Below, piece after piece: positions 8,919 through 15,855 of a stretch of 27,116 bases of DNA. The position numbers and the translations under genes are program-made. The DNA comes from Clostridia bacterium (lineage in GTDB: Bacteria > Bacillota > Clostridia > Christensenellales > Aristaeellaceae): the NCBI GenBank assembly GCA_024404275.1, contig JAKSQG010000003.1, positions 1 to 27,116 on the forward strand, read 5' to 3'. The number at the start of each line of letters is the position of its first letter. Within the stretch, counting starts at the first letter, position 1. The notes under the pieces are model-generated. The model was not told where the DNA came from and ran no database searches. It saw only the letters and a list, made by a program, of their open reading frames with translations.

Positions 8919-9213
8919 TCTTTTTTCTCCCTTCTTGCATCTGGTTGATGGCGTTCCGATAGCCGCCCGCGCCGTAAAGCAGGCACTTGTTGACGCGGCT
9001 GATGGTGGCGGTGCTTACGCCCACCTGCTGGGCGATTGTCTGATACGGCGCTCCCTCACTGAGCATCAGTGCAGTATCCAGCCTTTGGGACATGTCCATG
9101 ATCTATCGGATGGTGCACAGATCCTCAAAAAAGGCTGCGCACTCCTAAGGCGTCTTCATTGCGGCGATGGTTTTGAACAAGCGGTGGATCGATTCGGTTT
9201 CAAGCGCTTCCAT
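8908..9213 (-). CDS. TrpR-like repressor of the YerC/YecD (HisR) family, with two in-frame TAG codons
   Basis: Read from ATG 9213 to TGA 8910-8908 this is a 101-codon frame containing TAG at codons 23 (9147-9145) and 37 (9105-9103). Both halves match the YerC family. ECAAFFEDLCTIR-x-IMDMSQRL is the dimer core, and the helix-turn-helix is at about residues 57-76 (YQTIAQQVGVSTATISRVNK) followed by CLLYGAGGYR. In family members I recall, both TAG positions are Glu, for example LCT(I/V)NEI. Family length is about 95-100 aa, which only the read-through frame gives. The shorter restart at ATG 9099 has no Shine-Dalgarno and would lack half the dimer core. It heads the his operon, so it is probably the local histidine repressor and autoregulated. 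TTG at 9222 is an alternative start nearer the GGAG. Confidence 0.85.
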
Positions 9214-9241
9214 GGTTGACAAAAGGCTCCTTGCTTTATTG

Positions 9242-9285
9242 TGCTAACGATTTAGCATTTTATCACTTTACCACAGTAAAGTCAA
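9242..9285 (-). promoter_or_regulatory. his operon promoter with two embedded palindromic operators
   Basis: On the minus strand TTGACT (9285-9280) and TAAAAT (9262-9257) are 17 bases apart. ACTTTAC and GTAAAGT (9265-9282) form a perfect 7-base inverted repeat with a 4-base spacer, filling the region between -35 and -10. TGCTAA and TTAGCA (9242-9257) form a perfect 6-base repeat with a 4-base spacer, from the -10 into the start region. The second resembles CTA-containing TrpR-type operators. Both placements suit repression by the TrpR-like protein encoded directly downstream; which palindrome it uses is inferred, not seen. Confidence 0.7.
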
Positions 9286-9324
9286 GACGGCGGCGCAAAA
9301 AGATAGGGTTTTTTCAAAAAAAGC

Positions 9325-9356
9325 TTGCATTCGGACAAACATTATGCTAATATAAT
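9325..9356 (+). promoter_or_regulatory. rpsT promoter
   Basis: TTGCAT at 9325-9330 is followed after 17 bases by TAATAT (9348-9353). An overlapping TATAAT at 9351-9356 could also serve as -10 with a longer spacer. It sits about 52 bases before the GTG start of rpsT and is back to back with the his promoter, making this a divergent regulatory region. Confidence 0.65.
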
Positions 9357-9407
9357 TCGGTGCAGAAACATCTGTCTGCACGATGATTTACAGGAGGGCG
9401 AAGGAAA

Positions 9408-9662
9408 GTGCCTATTATTCAGTCCGCCAAGAAGCGCATGAAGGTTACCGCGACCAAGAATCTCCGCAACCGCATGGTGAAGAGCGCCGTCAAGACCGAA
9501 GTGCGCAAGTTCAATGCCGTTGCTGCCGATAAAGATGCCGCTGCTCAGCAGTATGTGTCTGCTGTGTCTGCTCTGGACAAGGCCGCTTCCAAGGGCGTAA
9601 TCTCCAAGAACAGCGCCAACCGCAAGAAGGCCCGCATGGCCAAGGCGATGGCGAAGGCCTAA
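9408..9662 (+). CDS. rpsT: 30S ribosomal protein S20
   Basis: 84-aa basic protein that binds 16S rRNA in the small subunit. MPIIQSAKKRMKVT is the conserved S20 start (usually MANIKSAKKR), followed by RNRMVKSAVKTEVRKF and the C-terminal KNSANRKKARMAKAM. The start is GTG, supported by AGGAGGGCGAAGG immediately upstream and by the conserved N-terminus. It ends in TAA. It is a single-gene unit with its own promoter. Confidence 0.97.
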   Translation: MPIIQSAKKRMKVTATKNLRNRMVKSAVKTEVRKFNAVAADKDAAAQQYVSAVSALDKAASKGVISKNSANRKKARMAKAMAKA

Positions 9663-9690
9663 GAGAAAAGCCGAAAATGTATTTCATAAG

Positions 9691-9716
9691 CGCGCGGGCA
9701 CTGCCGTGCGCGTTTG
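9691..9716 (+). terminator. Possible rpsT terminator hairpin
   Basis: CGCGC at 9691-9695 can pair with GCGCG at 9708-9712, extended by a G-T pair, followed by TTT. The stem is short and overlaps the region of the next promoter, so this is a weak call. Confidence 0.35.
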
Positions 9717-9725
9717 TGATACAAT
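9717..9725 (+). promoter_or_regulatory. Extended -10 promoter of the pheST T-box transcript
   Basis: TGATACAAT is an extended -10 element (TG, one base, TACAAT). No good -35 hexamer lies 17 bases upstream. The position suits transcription starting just before the T-box leader. Confidence 0.45.
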
Positions 9726-9744
9726 CAAACAACCAAACAGGCAA

Positions 9745-9990
9745 TGAAAAAGACCAACCCCCGCGTTCAAGTACGACGCAAGAGAAAGGCGGTCACCGGC
9801 TGTAAGCCGCCTGCCGTGCTGCGGGGCATTCGCTTTTGAGCCGCGCCTCGAACCGGTCGGACAAGATCCGTCCGCAGTAGTTTGCGCCGTCTGCCCGACG
9901 ACAGCGGGTAATGAAGCGCGGGGCCGCAGCCCGGCGGAATTTGGGTGGTAACACGCTGAAAGGCGTCCCATGGATTGGGGACGCCTTTTG
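9745..9990 (+). promoter_or_regulatory. T-box leader of pheST
   Basis: The 381 bases between rpsT and pheS hold a T-box riboswitch. AAGTACGACGCAAGAGAAAGG at the 5' side resembles the AGUA/AG-bulge region of stem I. The 3' end carries the T-box sequence GAATTTGGGTGGTAACACG (9938-9956), whose TGG bulge pairs with the tRNA acceptor end. An intrinsic terminator follows at once. Uncharged tRNA-Phe should stabilise the antiterminator and allow pheST transcription. I could not place the specifier loop with certainty; TTC at 9829-9831 is a candidate Phe specifier. Confidence 0.9.
9959..9990 (+). terminator. T-box regulated terminator before pheS
   Basis: AAAGGCGTCCC (9959-9969) and GGGACGCCTTT (9978-9988) form an 11-base perfect stem with an 8-base loop and a short T-run. 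It begins four bases after the T-box motif, as expected for the terminator that competes with the antiterminator. Confidence 0.9.
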
Positions 9991-10043
9991 CTTGTCCCAT
10001 TATTTACAACAGTTGCTGATAATGATTGAACCGGAGGTATACG

Positions 10044-11072
10044 ATGTCCATCAAGGAAAACATTGAAGCCATCCGCGCCGAATTGGAGGCGGAGCTTGAA
10101 AAAGCCGAAAACGGCAAGCTGGTCGAGGAACTGCGTCAGAAGGTGCTGGGCCGCAAAGGCACGCTGACCGCGCTGCGCCGTATGCTGGGCGGTCTGTCCG
10201 CCGAAGAGCGTCCCGCCATGGGTCAGCTCATCAATGAAGGCTGTGAAAAGATCGGTGCCCTGCTGGATGCCCGTCTTGAAAAGCTGCAGGCCCTCGAGCG
10301 TGAGCAGAAGCTCAAGAGCGAGACCATCGACGTGACCGAGCCCCGTGAGCTGCCCCGTGTCGGTGTGCCCCACCCCACCACGCTGGCCCTGCAGGAGGTC
10401 GTTTCCGCTCTGACCGGTCTCGGCTTCGACATTGTGGAAGGCCCCGAGATCGAGCTGGACCATTTCAACTTCGAACTGCTCAACATCCCCAAGAATCATC
10501 CCGCCCGCGACGCGCAGGATACCTTCTATGTGGATGACAACATTGTGCTGCGTACCCACACCTCTCCCGTGCAGGCGCGCACCATGCTTTCCCGCAAGCC
10601 CCCCATCCGCATCGCCTGCCCCGGCCGCGTGTACCGCGCCGATGAGGTCGATGCCACCCACAGCCCCGTCTTCCATCAGATCGAAGGCCTGGTCATCGAT
10701 AAGGATGTCACCATGGGCGACCTGAAGGGCACGCTGGATGCGCTGTTCAAGAAGCTGTACGGCGACGATGTCGAGACCCGCTTCCGTCCCTCCTTCTCCC
10801 CCTTCACCGAGCCGAGCGCCGAGGTCGACCTGACCTGCATCTCCTGCCGCGGCAAGGGCTGCCGTATGTGCAAGGGCACCGGCTGGATCGAAGTGCTGGG
10901 CTGCGGCATGGTTAACCCCAAGGTGCTGGAAATGTGCGGCATCGATCCCCACGAATACAGCGGCTTTGCCTTCGGCATCGGTCTGGAGCGCATCACCATG
11001 CTGCGCTACGGCATCAAGGACATGCGTCTTCTCTATGAAGGCGACGAGCGTTTCCTGCGGCAGTTCCGCTGA
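10044..11072 (+). CDS. pheS: Phenylalanyl-tRNA synthetase alpha subunit
   Basis: 342-aa catalytic subunit of the alpha2-beta2 class II synthetase charging tRNA-Phe. The N-terminal coiled coil at about residues 1-85 contacts tRNA. RTHTSPVQARTM is motif 2-like substrate-site sequence, SPFTEPSAEVDL is conserved, and CRGKGCRMCKGTGWIEVLGC is the usual Cys-rich loop. GFAFGIGLERITMLRYG is motif 3. ATG 10044 is chosen over an in-frame TTG at 10026 because GGAGG lies 6 bases before it and MSIKENIEAI fits the family. pheT follows after 20 bases. The stop is TGA. Confidence 0.98.
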   Translation: MSIKENIEAIRAELEAELEKAENGKLVEELRQKVLGRKGTLTALRRMLGGLSAEERPAMGQLINEGCEKIGALLDARLEKLQALEREQKLKSETIDVTEPRELPRVGVPHPTTLALQEVVSALTGLGFDIVEGPEIELDHFNFELLNIPKNHPARDAQDTFYVDDNIVLRTHTSPVQARTMLSRKPPIRIACPGRVYRADEVDATHSPVFHQIEGLVIDKDVTMGDLKGTLDALFKKLYGDDVETRFRPSFSPFTEPSAEVDLTCISCRGKGCRMCKGTGWIEVLGCGMVNPKVLEMCGIDPHEYSGFAFGIGLERITMLRYGIKDMRLLYEGDERFLRQFR

Positions 11073-11092
11073 GACAGAGGAGGCAAAGCAAT

Positions 11093-13489
11093 ATGAAAAT
11101 TTCCATGAATTGGATCAGTCGCTACGCGCCCATCACCGTATCCCCCGCCGAGTATGAAAGCCGCATGATCATGTGCGGCACCGGCGTGGAGGGCGTTGAA
11201 TATCTGGGTGCCGAGTGCGAAAATGTGGTGGTCGGCCGTGTGCTGACCTGCCGTGATCATGAAAACAGCGATCACCTGCATGTCTGCACCGTGGATGTCG
11301 GCGCCGCCGAGCCCCTGCAGATCGTCTGCGGCGCGCCCAATGTAAAGGAAGGCATTCTGGTACCCGTCGCGCTGGTCGGCGCCAAACTGCCCGGCGGTCA
11401 CGAAATCAAAAAGGGCAAGCTGCGCGGCGTGGAATCCTGCGGCATGCTCTGCTCCGGTCCCGAGATCGGCGTGCCGGTCGAGCTGTACCCCTCCGTGGGC
11501 GATGCCGGTCTGCTCGTATTTAATGAAGAATATGCTCTGGGCACCGATGTGCGCACCATTTTCGGTCTGGATGACTATGTGGCCGATTTTGAGATCCTGG
11601 CCAACCGTCCCGACTGCCTGTGCGCCTGGGGCATTGCCCGTGAGACCTCCGCTGCGCTGGACACCCCCCTCACTCTGCCGGAGATCAGCGTCAAGTATGC
11701 CGGCGGCAACATCCGCGATCATGTGTCCGTACGCGTGGATGATTACAGCCGCTGCCCCCGCTATGCCTCCCGCGTGATCAAAAACGTGCGTGTGGCTCCC
11801 TCCCCCATGTGGCTGCGTCAGGTGCTGCACGCTGCCGGTATGCGCTCCATCAACAACATTGTGGACATCACCAACTTTGTCATGCTGGAGACCGGTCATC
11901 CCATGCACGCTTTTGACCTGGACAAGGTCCGCGGCCGTCAGATCATCGTGCGCACCGCCCATGAAGGCGAAACGCTGCGTACCCTGGATGGCAAGGATCA
12001 TCAGCTGCAGCCCACCGATCTGCTGATCTGCGACGCCGAAGGCCCCACCGGTCTGGCCGGCATCATGGGCGGCGAAGAGAGCGAGATCACCGACGCCACC
12101 ACCGAGGTCATGTTCGAATGTGCCACCTTCGACCGTGCCATGATCCGTGTGTCCGCCCGCCGCATGGGTATCCGTACCGAAAGCAGCGGCCGCTATGAGC
12201 GCGGTGTCTCCGAAAAGACCATCATGAAGGCGCTCGACCGAGCCTGCCAGCTGATCAACGAGCTGGATGCCGGCGATGTAGTCGAGGGCAATTACGATTA
12301 TTACGAGAAGCTGGAAGCCCCCAAGCCCATCACCTGCTCTGTGCGCCGCATCGCCACCCGCACCGGCGTCAACATCACGGCGGATGAAATGGTTGAAGCG
12401 CTGAACAAGCTCTGCTTTGAAAACGTCTCCGTTGACGGCGATGTGCTGACCGTGACCGCTCCCGATTATCGTCAGGATATCGAAGGCGAAGCCGACATCT
12501 GCGAAGAAGTACTGCGCATGGCCGGCTATGACCGTATTCCCTCCACCCGTCTGCGCGGCGAAAGCACGCAGGGCGGCATGAACCCCTGGATGGCGCGAAA
12601 GGAACGTCTGCGCAAGCTGCTGAGCGGCTTCGGCTATGACGAGATGATGACCTACTCCTTCGTCAGCAAAAAGTCCATCGCCGCGCTGGGTCTGGACGAG
12701 AGCGATCCCCGTATGCAGCCCCTGATGCTCCGCAACCCGCTGGGCGAGGATACCAGCTGCATGCGCACCACCCTGGCGCCCGATATGATGCGCATCCTGG
12801 CCGGCAACTACAATCAGGGCAACGCCGTTGCCATGCTGTACGAGTTTGGCACCCTGTTTGATGCCACCCGCCGCACCGCGGAGGGTCTGGTCACCGAAAG
12901 CCCTGCCCTGTGCGTCGGTGCTTACGGCAGCGGCATTGACTTCTATACCGTGCGCGGCGTGGCGGAAGCCATCTGCGCCTATGAAGGTGTCGATGTCAAG
13001 GTCGTCGCCGGCGGCGATCCCTACTATCATCCCGGCCGCTGCGCCCGCCTGATGCACGGCGATACCTGCATTGCCGCCCTGGGTCAGATTCATCCCGATC
13101 GCGCCGCCGCACTGGACCTGCCCGAGCAGACTGTGCTGGCCGAGATCGACATGACCGCCCTGTACGCCGCCGCGCAGCCCATGGGTCAGGTCAGCCCCAT
13201 CAGCCGCATGCAGGCTGTCAGCCGCGATATCGCGCTGGTGCTGCCCGAAAGCCAGCAGCTCGGCCCCGTGATGGATACCATCCGTGCCGCTGCAGGCCCC
13301 ATGCTGGAGGATGTGAAGTTGTTTGACATCTTCCGCGGTCTGCAGGTCGGCCCCGGCCTCAAGAGCTGCGCCTTCTCGCTCACCTTCCGTTCTGCCGACA
13401 AGACCCTGACTGAGGACGACCTTGCCCCCGTGATGAAGAAGGTCCTCAAGCAGACCGGCGACAGCTATGGCGCCGTGATCCGCGGATAA
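11093..13489 (+). CDS. pheT: Phenylalanyl-tRNA synthetase beta subunit
   Basis: 798-aa beta subunit. Residues about 40-150 form the EMAP/tRNA-binding domain (DHLHVCTVDVG, IVCGAPNV, KLRGVESCGMLCS). The central region carries the B3/B4 editing domain (NNIVDITNFVMLETGHPMHA, GIMGGEES) and B5. The C-terminal about 90 residues are the ferredoxin-fold anticodon-binding domain (SRDIALVLPESQQLG, LKSCAFSLTFRSADKTL). The length is normal. AGAGGAGGC lies just before the ATG. The stop is TAA, followed by a strong terminator. Confidence 0.98.
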   Translation: MKISMNWISRYAPITVSPAEYESRMIMCGTGVEGVEYLGAECENVVVGRVLTCRDHENSDHLHVCTVDVGAAEPLQIVCGAPNVKEGILVPVALVGAKLPGGHEIKKGKLRGVESCGMLCSGPEIGVPVELYPSVGDAGLLVFNEEYALGTDVRTIFGLDDYVADFEILANRPDCLCAWGIARETSAALDTPLTLPEISVKYAGGNIRDHVSVRVDDYSRCPRYASRVIKNVRVAPSPMWLRQVLHAAGMRSINNIVDITNFVMLETGHPMHAFDLDKVRGRQIIVRTAHEGETLRTLDGKDHQLQPTDLLICDAEGPTGLAGIMGGEESEITDATTEVMFECATFDRAMIRVSARRMGIRTESSGRYERGVSEKTIMKALDRACQLINELDAGDVVEGNYDYYEKLEAPKPITCSVRRIATRTGVNITADEMVEALNKLCFENVSVDGDVLTVTAPDYRQDIEGEADICEEVLRMAGYDRIPSTRLRGESTQGGMNPWMARKERLRKLLSGFGYDEMMTYSFVSKKSIAALGLDESDPRMQPLMLRNPLGEDTSCMRTTLAPDMMRILAGNYNQGNAVAMLYEFGTLFDATRRTAEGLVTESPALCVGAYGSGIDFYTVRGVAEAICAYEGVDVKVVAGGDPYYHPGRCARLMHGDTCIAALGQIHPDRAAALDLPEQTVLAEIDMTALYAAAQPMGQVSPISRMQAVSRDIALVLPESQQLGPVMDTIRAAAGPMLEDVKLFDIFRGLQVGPGLKSCAFSLTFRSADKTLTEDDLAPVMKKVLKQTGDSYGAVIRG

Positions 13490-13511
13490 CCGCATATCAT
13501 CGTTTTTCAAA

Positions 13512-13544
13512 GGAGATCATGCCTTTCGCATGATCTCCCTTTTT
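13512..13544 (+). terminator. Intrinsic terminator after pheT
   Basis: GGAGATCATGC (13512-13522) and GCATGATCTCC (13528-13538) form a perfect 11-base stem with a 5-base loop, followed by CTTTTT. It lies 22 bases after the pheT stop. Confidence 0.93.
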
Positions 13545-13565
13545 CTGCCCGGGCGTATCCTCCCA

Positions 13566-13594
13566 TTGCGTTTTTTGCCCGTATCGTCTATAAT
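13566..13594 (+). promoter_or_regulatory. Promoter of the first MATE gene
   Basis: TTGCGT (13566-13571) and TATAAT (13589-13594) are 17 bases apart, about 44 bases before the MATE start codon. An intact promoter argues against the MATE gene being a decaying pseudogene. Confidence 0.75.
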
Positions 13595-13638
13595 GCCATT
13601 CGGTTTCTTCCAATATATATTGATTCAAGTGAGGGCTT

Positions 13639-14997
13639 ATGGTTTCCAACGATCTTACCACCGGCACGGTATGGAAAAAACTGATGGGGTTCTTCTTCCC
13701 CATTCTGCTTGGCATGCTCTTTCAGCAGCTGTACAACACCGTGGACGCCATTGTCGTAGGGCGCTTCCTTGGAGCTTCCGCCCTTGCTGCCGTCGGCGGC
13801 AGCGCGTCTGCCATCACCAACATGATCATCGGCTTTTTCACCGGTCTCAACAGCGGTGCCACCGTACTGATCGCCCAGCACTTCGGCGCCAACGACCGCG
13901 ATGGTCTCAGCCGTGTGCTGCATACCGCCATCCTGTTCTGTCTGGCAGTCGGCCTCATGATCACCGCCTTCGGCATTTCCATTGCCCCGATGGCGCTGCG
14001 TCTGATTGGCAACCCGTAGGATATCATGCTCCCCTCCACGCAATATCTGCGCATTTATTTTATCGGCTCGGTACCGCTGCTGCTTTATAACCTCTTTCAA
14101 GGCACCCTGCAGGGCGTAGGCGATTCCCGCCGTCCCCTGCTCTATCTGGCGGTCAGCTGTGTCATCAACATTCTGCTGGATGTGCTGTTTGTCGCCGTAC
14201 TGAACCTCGGCGTGCAGGGCGTGGGCTGGGCCAGTGTCCTTTCCATGACGCTGTGCACCCTTTTGGCTCTGACCCATCTGACGCAGGTTAACGGACCGCA
14301 CCGCGTACGCCTGTCCTGCCTGCGCATTGACGGACAAAAGCTGCGTGATACCCTGCGCATCGGCCTGCCCGCCGGCCTGCAGGGCACCATGTACAGCATT
14401 TCAAACCTCATCATCACCGCTGCCGTCAACGGCTTTGGCACCATGCTCGTCGCCGCGTGGACCGCGACCGGTCGTCTGGGTGGTCTTTACTGGGTCACCA
14501 GCAATGCCTTCGGCGTAGCCATCTGCGCCTTTGTGGGACAGTGCTGGGGCGCCGGCAAGATCGACCGCATGAAGCATGCCCTTGCGGTCTGCCTCAAAAT
14601 TGCCATGTCGGTCACGGTGGTGCTGTCCGTGCTGCTGCTTTCCATCGCCCGTCCCGCCTACTCGCTTTTCCTGCAATAGGAAGAAGTCATCGATGCCGCC
14701 ATCCGCATCATGTGGTATTTTGTCCCCTACTACTTTACCTGGACGTTTGTGGAAGTGCTGTCCGGCACCTTCCGTGGTGTGGGCGATACACTGCGCCCCA
14801 TGATCATCGTCATGCTCTTCACCTGCGTGTTCCGCATCATCTGGATGTATACCGTCGTGCCCATGTGGCATGACATTGCCGCTGTCAGCATCGTCTACAT
14901 CATCTCGTGGGTGCTGACAGGCGCTGTCTTCATTTTCTATTATTTCCGCGGCAGCTGGATGAAGCAGCAAACACGTCTCAAAGGCTCCGAAATCTGA
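13639..14997 (+). CDS. MATE family efflux transporter with two in-frame TAG codons
   Basis: A 452-residue frame from ATG 13639 to TGA 14995-14997, interrupted only by TAG at codons 127 (14017-14019) and 347 (14677-14679). The translated pieces join into a complete 12-helix MATE protein: GFFFPILLGMLFQQLYNTVD and VVGRFLGASALAAVGG at the N-terminus, then TQYLRIYFIGSVPLLLYN and LFQGTLQGVGDSRRP. RIGLPAGLQGTMYSISN starts the second half, and TFRGVGDTLRP is near the end. Between GNP and DIMLPSTQYLRIYF homologues often carry Glu (PEE...YLRIYF). The second TAG is in the variable loop FLQ-x-EEVID. There is no frameshift, TAA or TGA. Substrates of such exporters are cationic drugs or metabolites; none can be assigned. 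Under the standard code this would be called three fragments at 13639, 14026 and 14710, and the latter two lack ribosome sites. Confidence 0.88.
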
Positions 14998-15049
14998 TGC
15001 AGATAAATCGAAACTGTTTGAAAAATCCGCATTTCCGCACAATTTACGA

Positions 15050-15078
15050 TTGTACTTTTGACCATTCGGTGTTAAAAT
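15050..15078 (+). promoter_or_regulatory. Promoter of the FAD synthetase gene, possibly of the Rnf operon
   Basis: TTGTAC (15050-15055) and TAAAAT (15073-15078) are separated by 17 bases. The start codon follows 31 bases after the -10, preceded by GGAGGGG. No terminator was seen between this gene and rnfC, so the promoter may also drive rnfCDEAB. Confidence 0.65.
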
Positions 15079-15108
15079 AAGAATAGTATACCTGATGGAG
15101 GGGAAACT

Positions 15109-15780
15109 ATGCCCACTTGTCCCGAAAACACTCTCGCCGCAGCCCGCCGCCCGGCGGAACCGCACGGCAGAGGGGACGGTGCATGTCTGCTCACGCTGAA
15201 TTCGCTCCCGGCGGATTTCGGTCCCTCCGCAGTATGTCTGGGCACCTTTGACGGCGTTCACCGCGGACATCGCGCGCTCATCAGCGCCTGTCTGGAGGCC
15301 GCCGGTGAGAAGAGCCTGATCCCCTGCGCCTATACCTTCGATTTTCCTCCCGCCGCCGTGCTGTCGGGCCGCAAGGTACCGCTGCTGAGCAGCATTGAGG
15401 AAAAAGCACAGCTGATGGCCCTCTGCGGCATGAACACGGTGGTCTGGTCACATTTTGACGAGAGCATCTCCGCCCGCAGTGCCGAGGACTTTTTTACCGG
15501 TCTGCTGCTTGAAAAGCTGCATGCCCGCCACATTGTCATCGGCTTCCACTATCATTTCGGCCGCAAGGCCGAGGGCAACGCCGACCGCATGCGGGAGCTT
15601 TGCGCCCTGCACGGCATCGGGTTGACCGTTGTGCCCCCCGTCACGCTACCCTCCGGCGAGGTCATCTCCAGCACCGCGGTACGCGCCGCCCTGCTGGAAG
15701 GCAACCGTGCCCGCGCCGCCGAGCTTCTCGGCCGCCCGCTGACCGAATAGGAGGAAGTTCTTCTTTCCGCTTCTGTGTGA
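15109..15780 (+). CDS. FAD synthetase (RibF N-terminal domain only), TAG at codon 214
   Basis: Nucleotidyltransferase that adenylates FMN to FAD. VCLGTFDGVHRGHRALI at residues about 42-58 holds the HxGH-type motif. HIVIGFHYHFGRKAEGNAD and EVISSTAVRAALLEGNRARA are the conserved later blocks of the RibF adenylyltransferase domain. The riboflavin kinase domain, which normally begins right after LLGRP, is absent. TAG occurs at 15748-15750. If it is sense, as other genes here suggest, the frame continues with EEVLLSASV to TGA at 15778-15780 (223 aa). If it is a stop the protein has 213 aa. The sequence after TAG resembles a Shine-Dalgarno, but no start codon follows at a useful distance. Its place before rnfC suggests FAD supply for flavinylation; that is inference. 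Confidence 0.8.
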
Positions 15781-15855
15781 CAGCGCTTGCTGTCCCTGAA
15801 AATTACAACCACAGCCGCTTTGCGGCTAACCAAACTGAAAAAGGTGGGATCATCC

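Noticed and set aside
8908..9099. Short 63-aa regulator starting at ATG 9099
   Set aside because: No Shine-Dalgarno before it, and family homology continues upstream through the TAG codons to 9213.
9281..9330. A-rich and T-rich stretch resembling a third palindromic element
   Set aside because: It lacks the TTGGG/CCCAA arms and the tail, and overlaps the divergent promoters.
11033..13510. Long open frame on the minus strand opposite pheT
   Set aside because: It mirrors the pheT frame in GC-rich DNA, has low-complexity His/Gly/Ala-rich translation and no family match.
14026..14679. Separate membrane protein genes at 14026 and 14710 after the first MATE segment
   Set aside because: Same frame, no ribosome sites, and the pieces join into one MATE protein.
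13639..14997. MATE gene as a pseudogene
   Set aside because: Only TAG interrupts it, it has a good promoter, and another conserved gene shows the same pattern.
15751..15780. Shine-Dalgarno-like AGGAGG after the FAD synthetase TAG, suggesting a new small gene
   Set aside because: No start codon follows at a suitable distance; the bases read better as Glu codons of the same frame.
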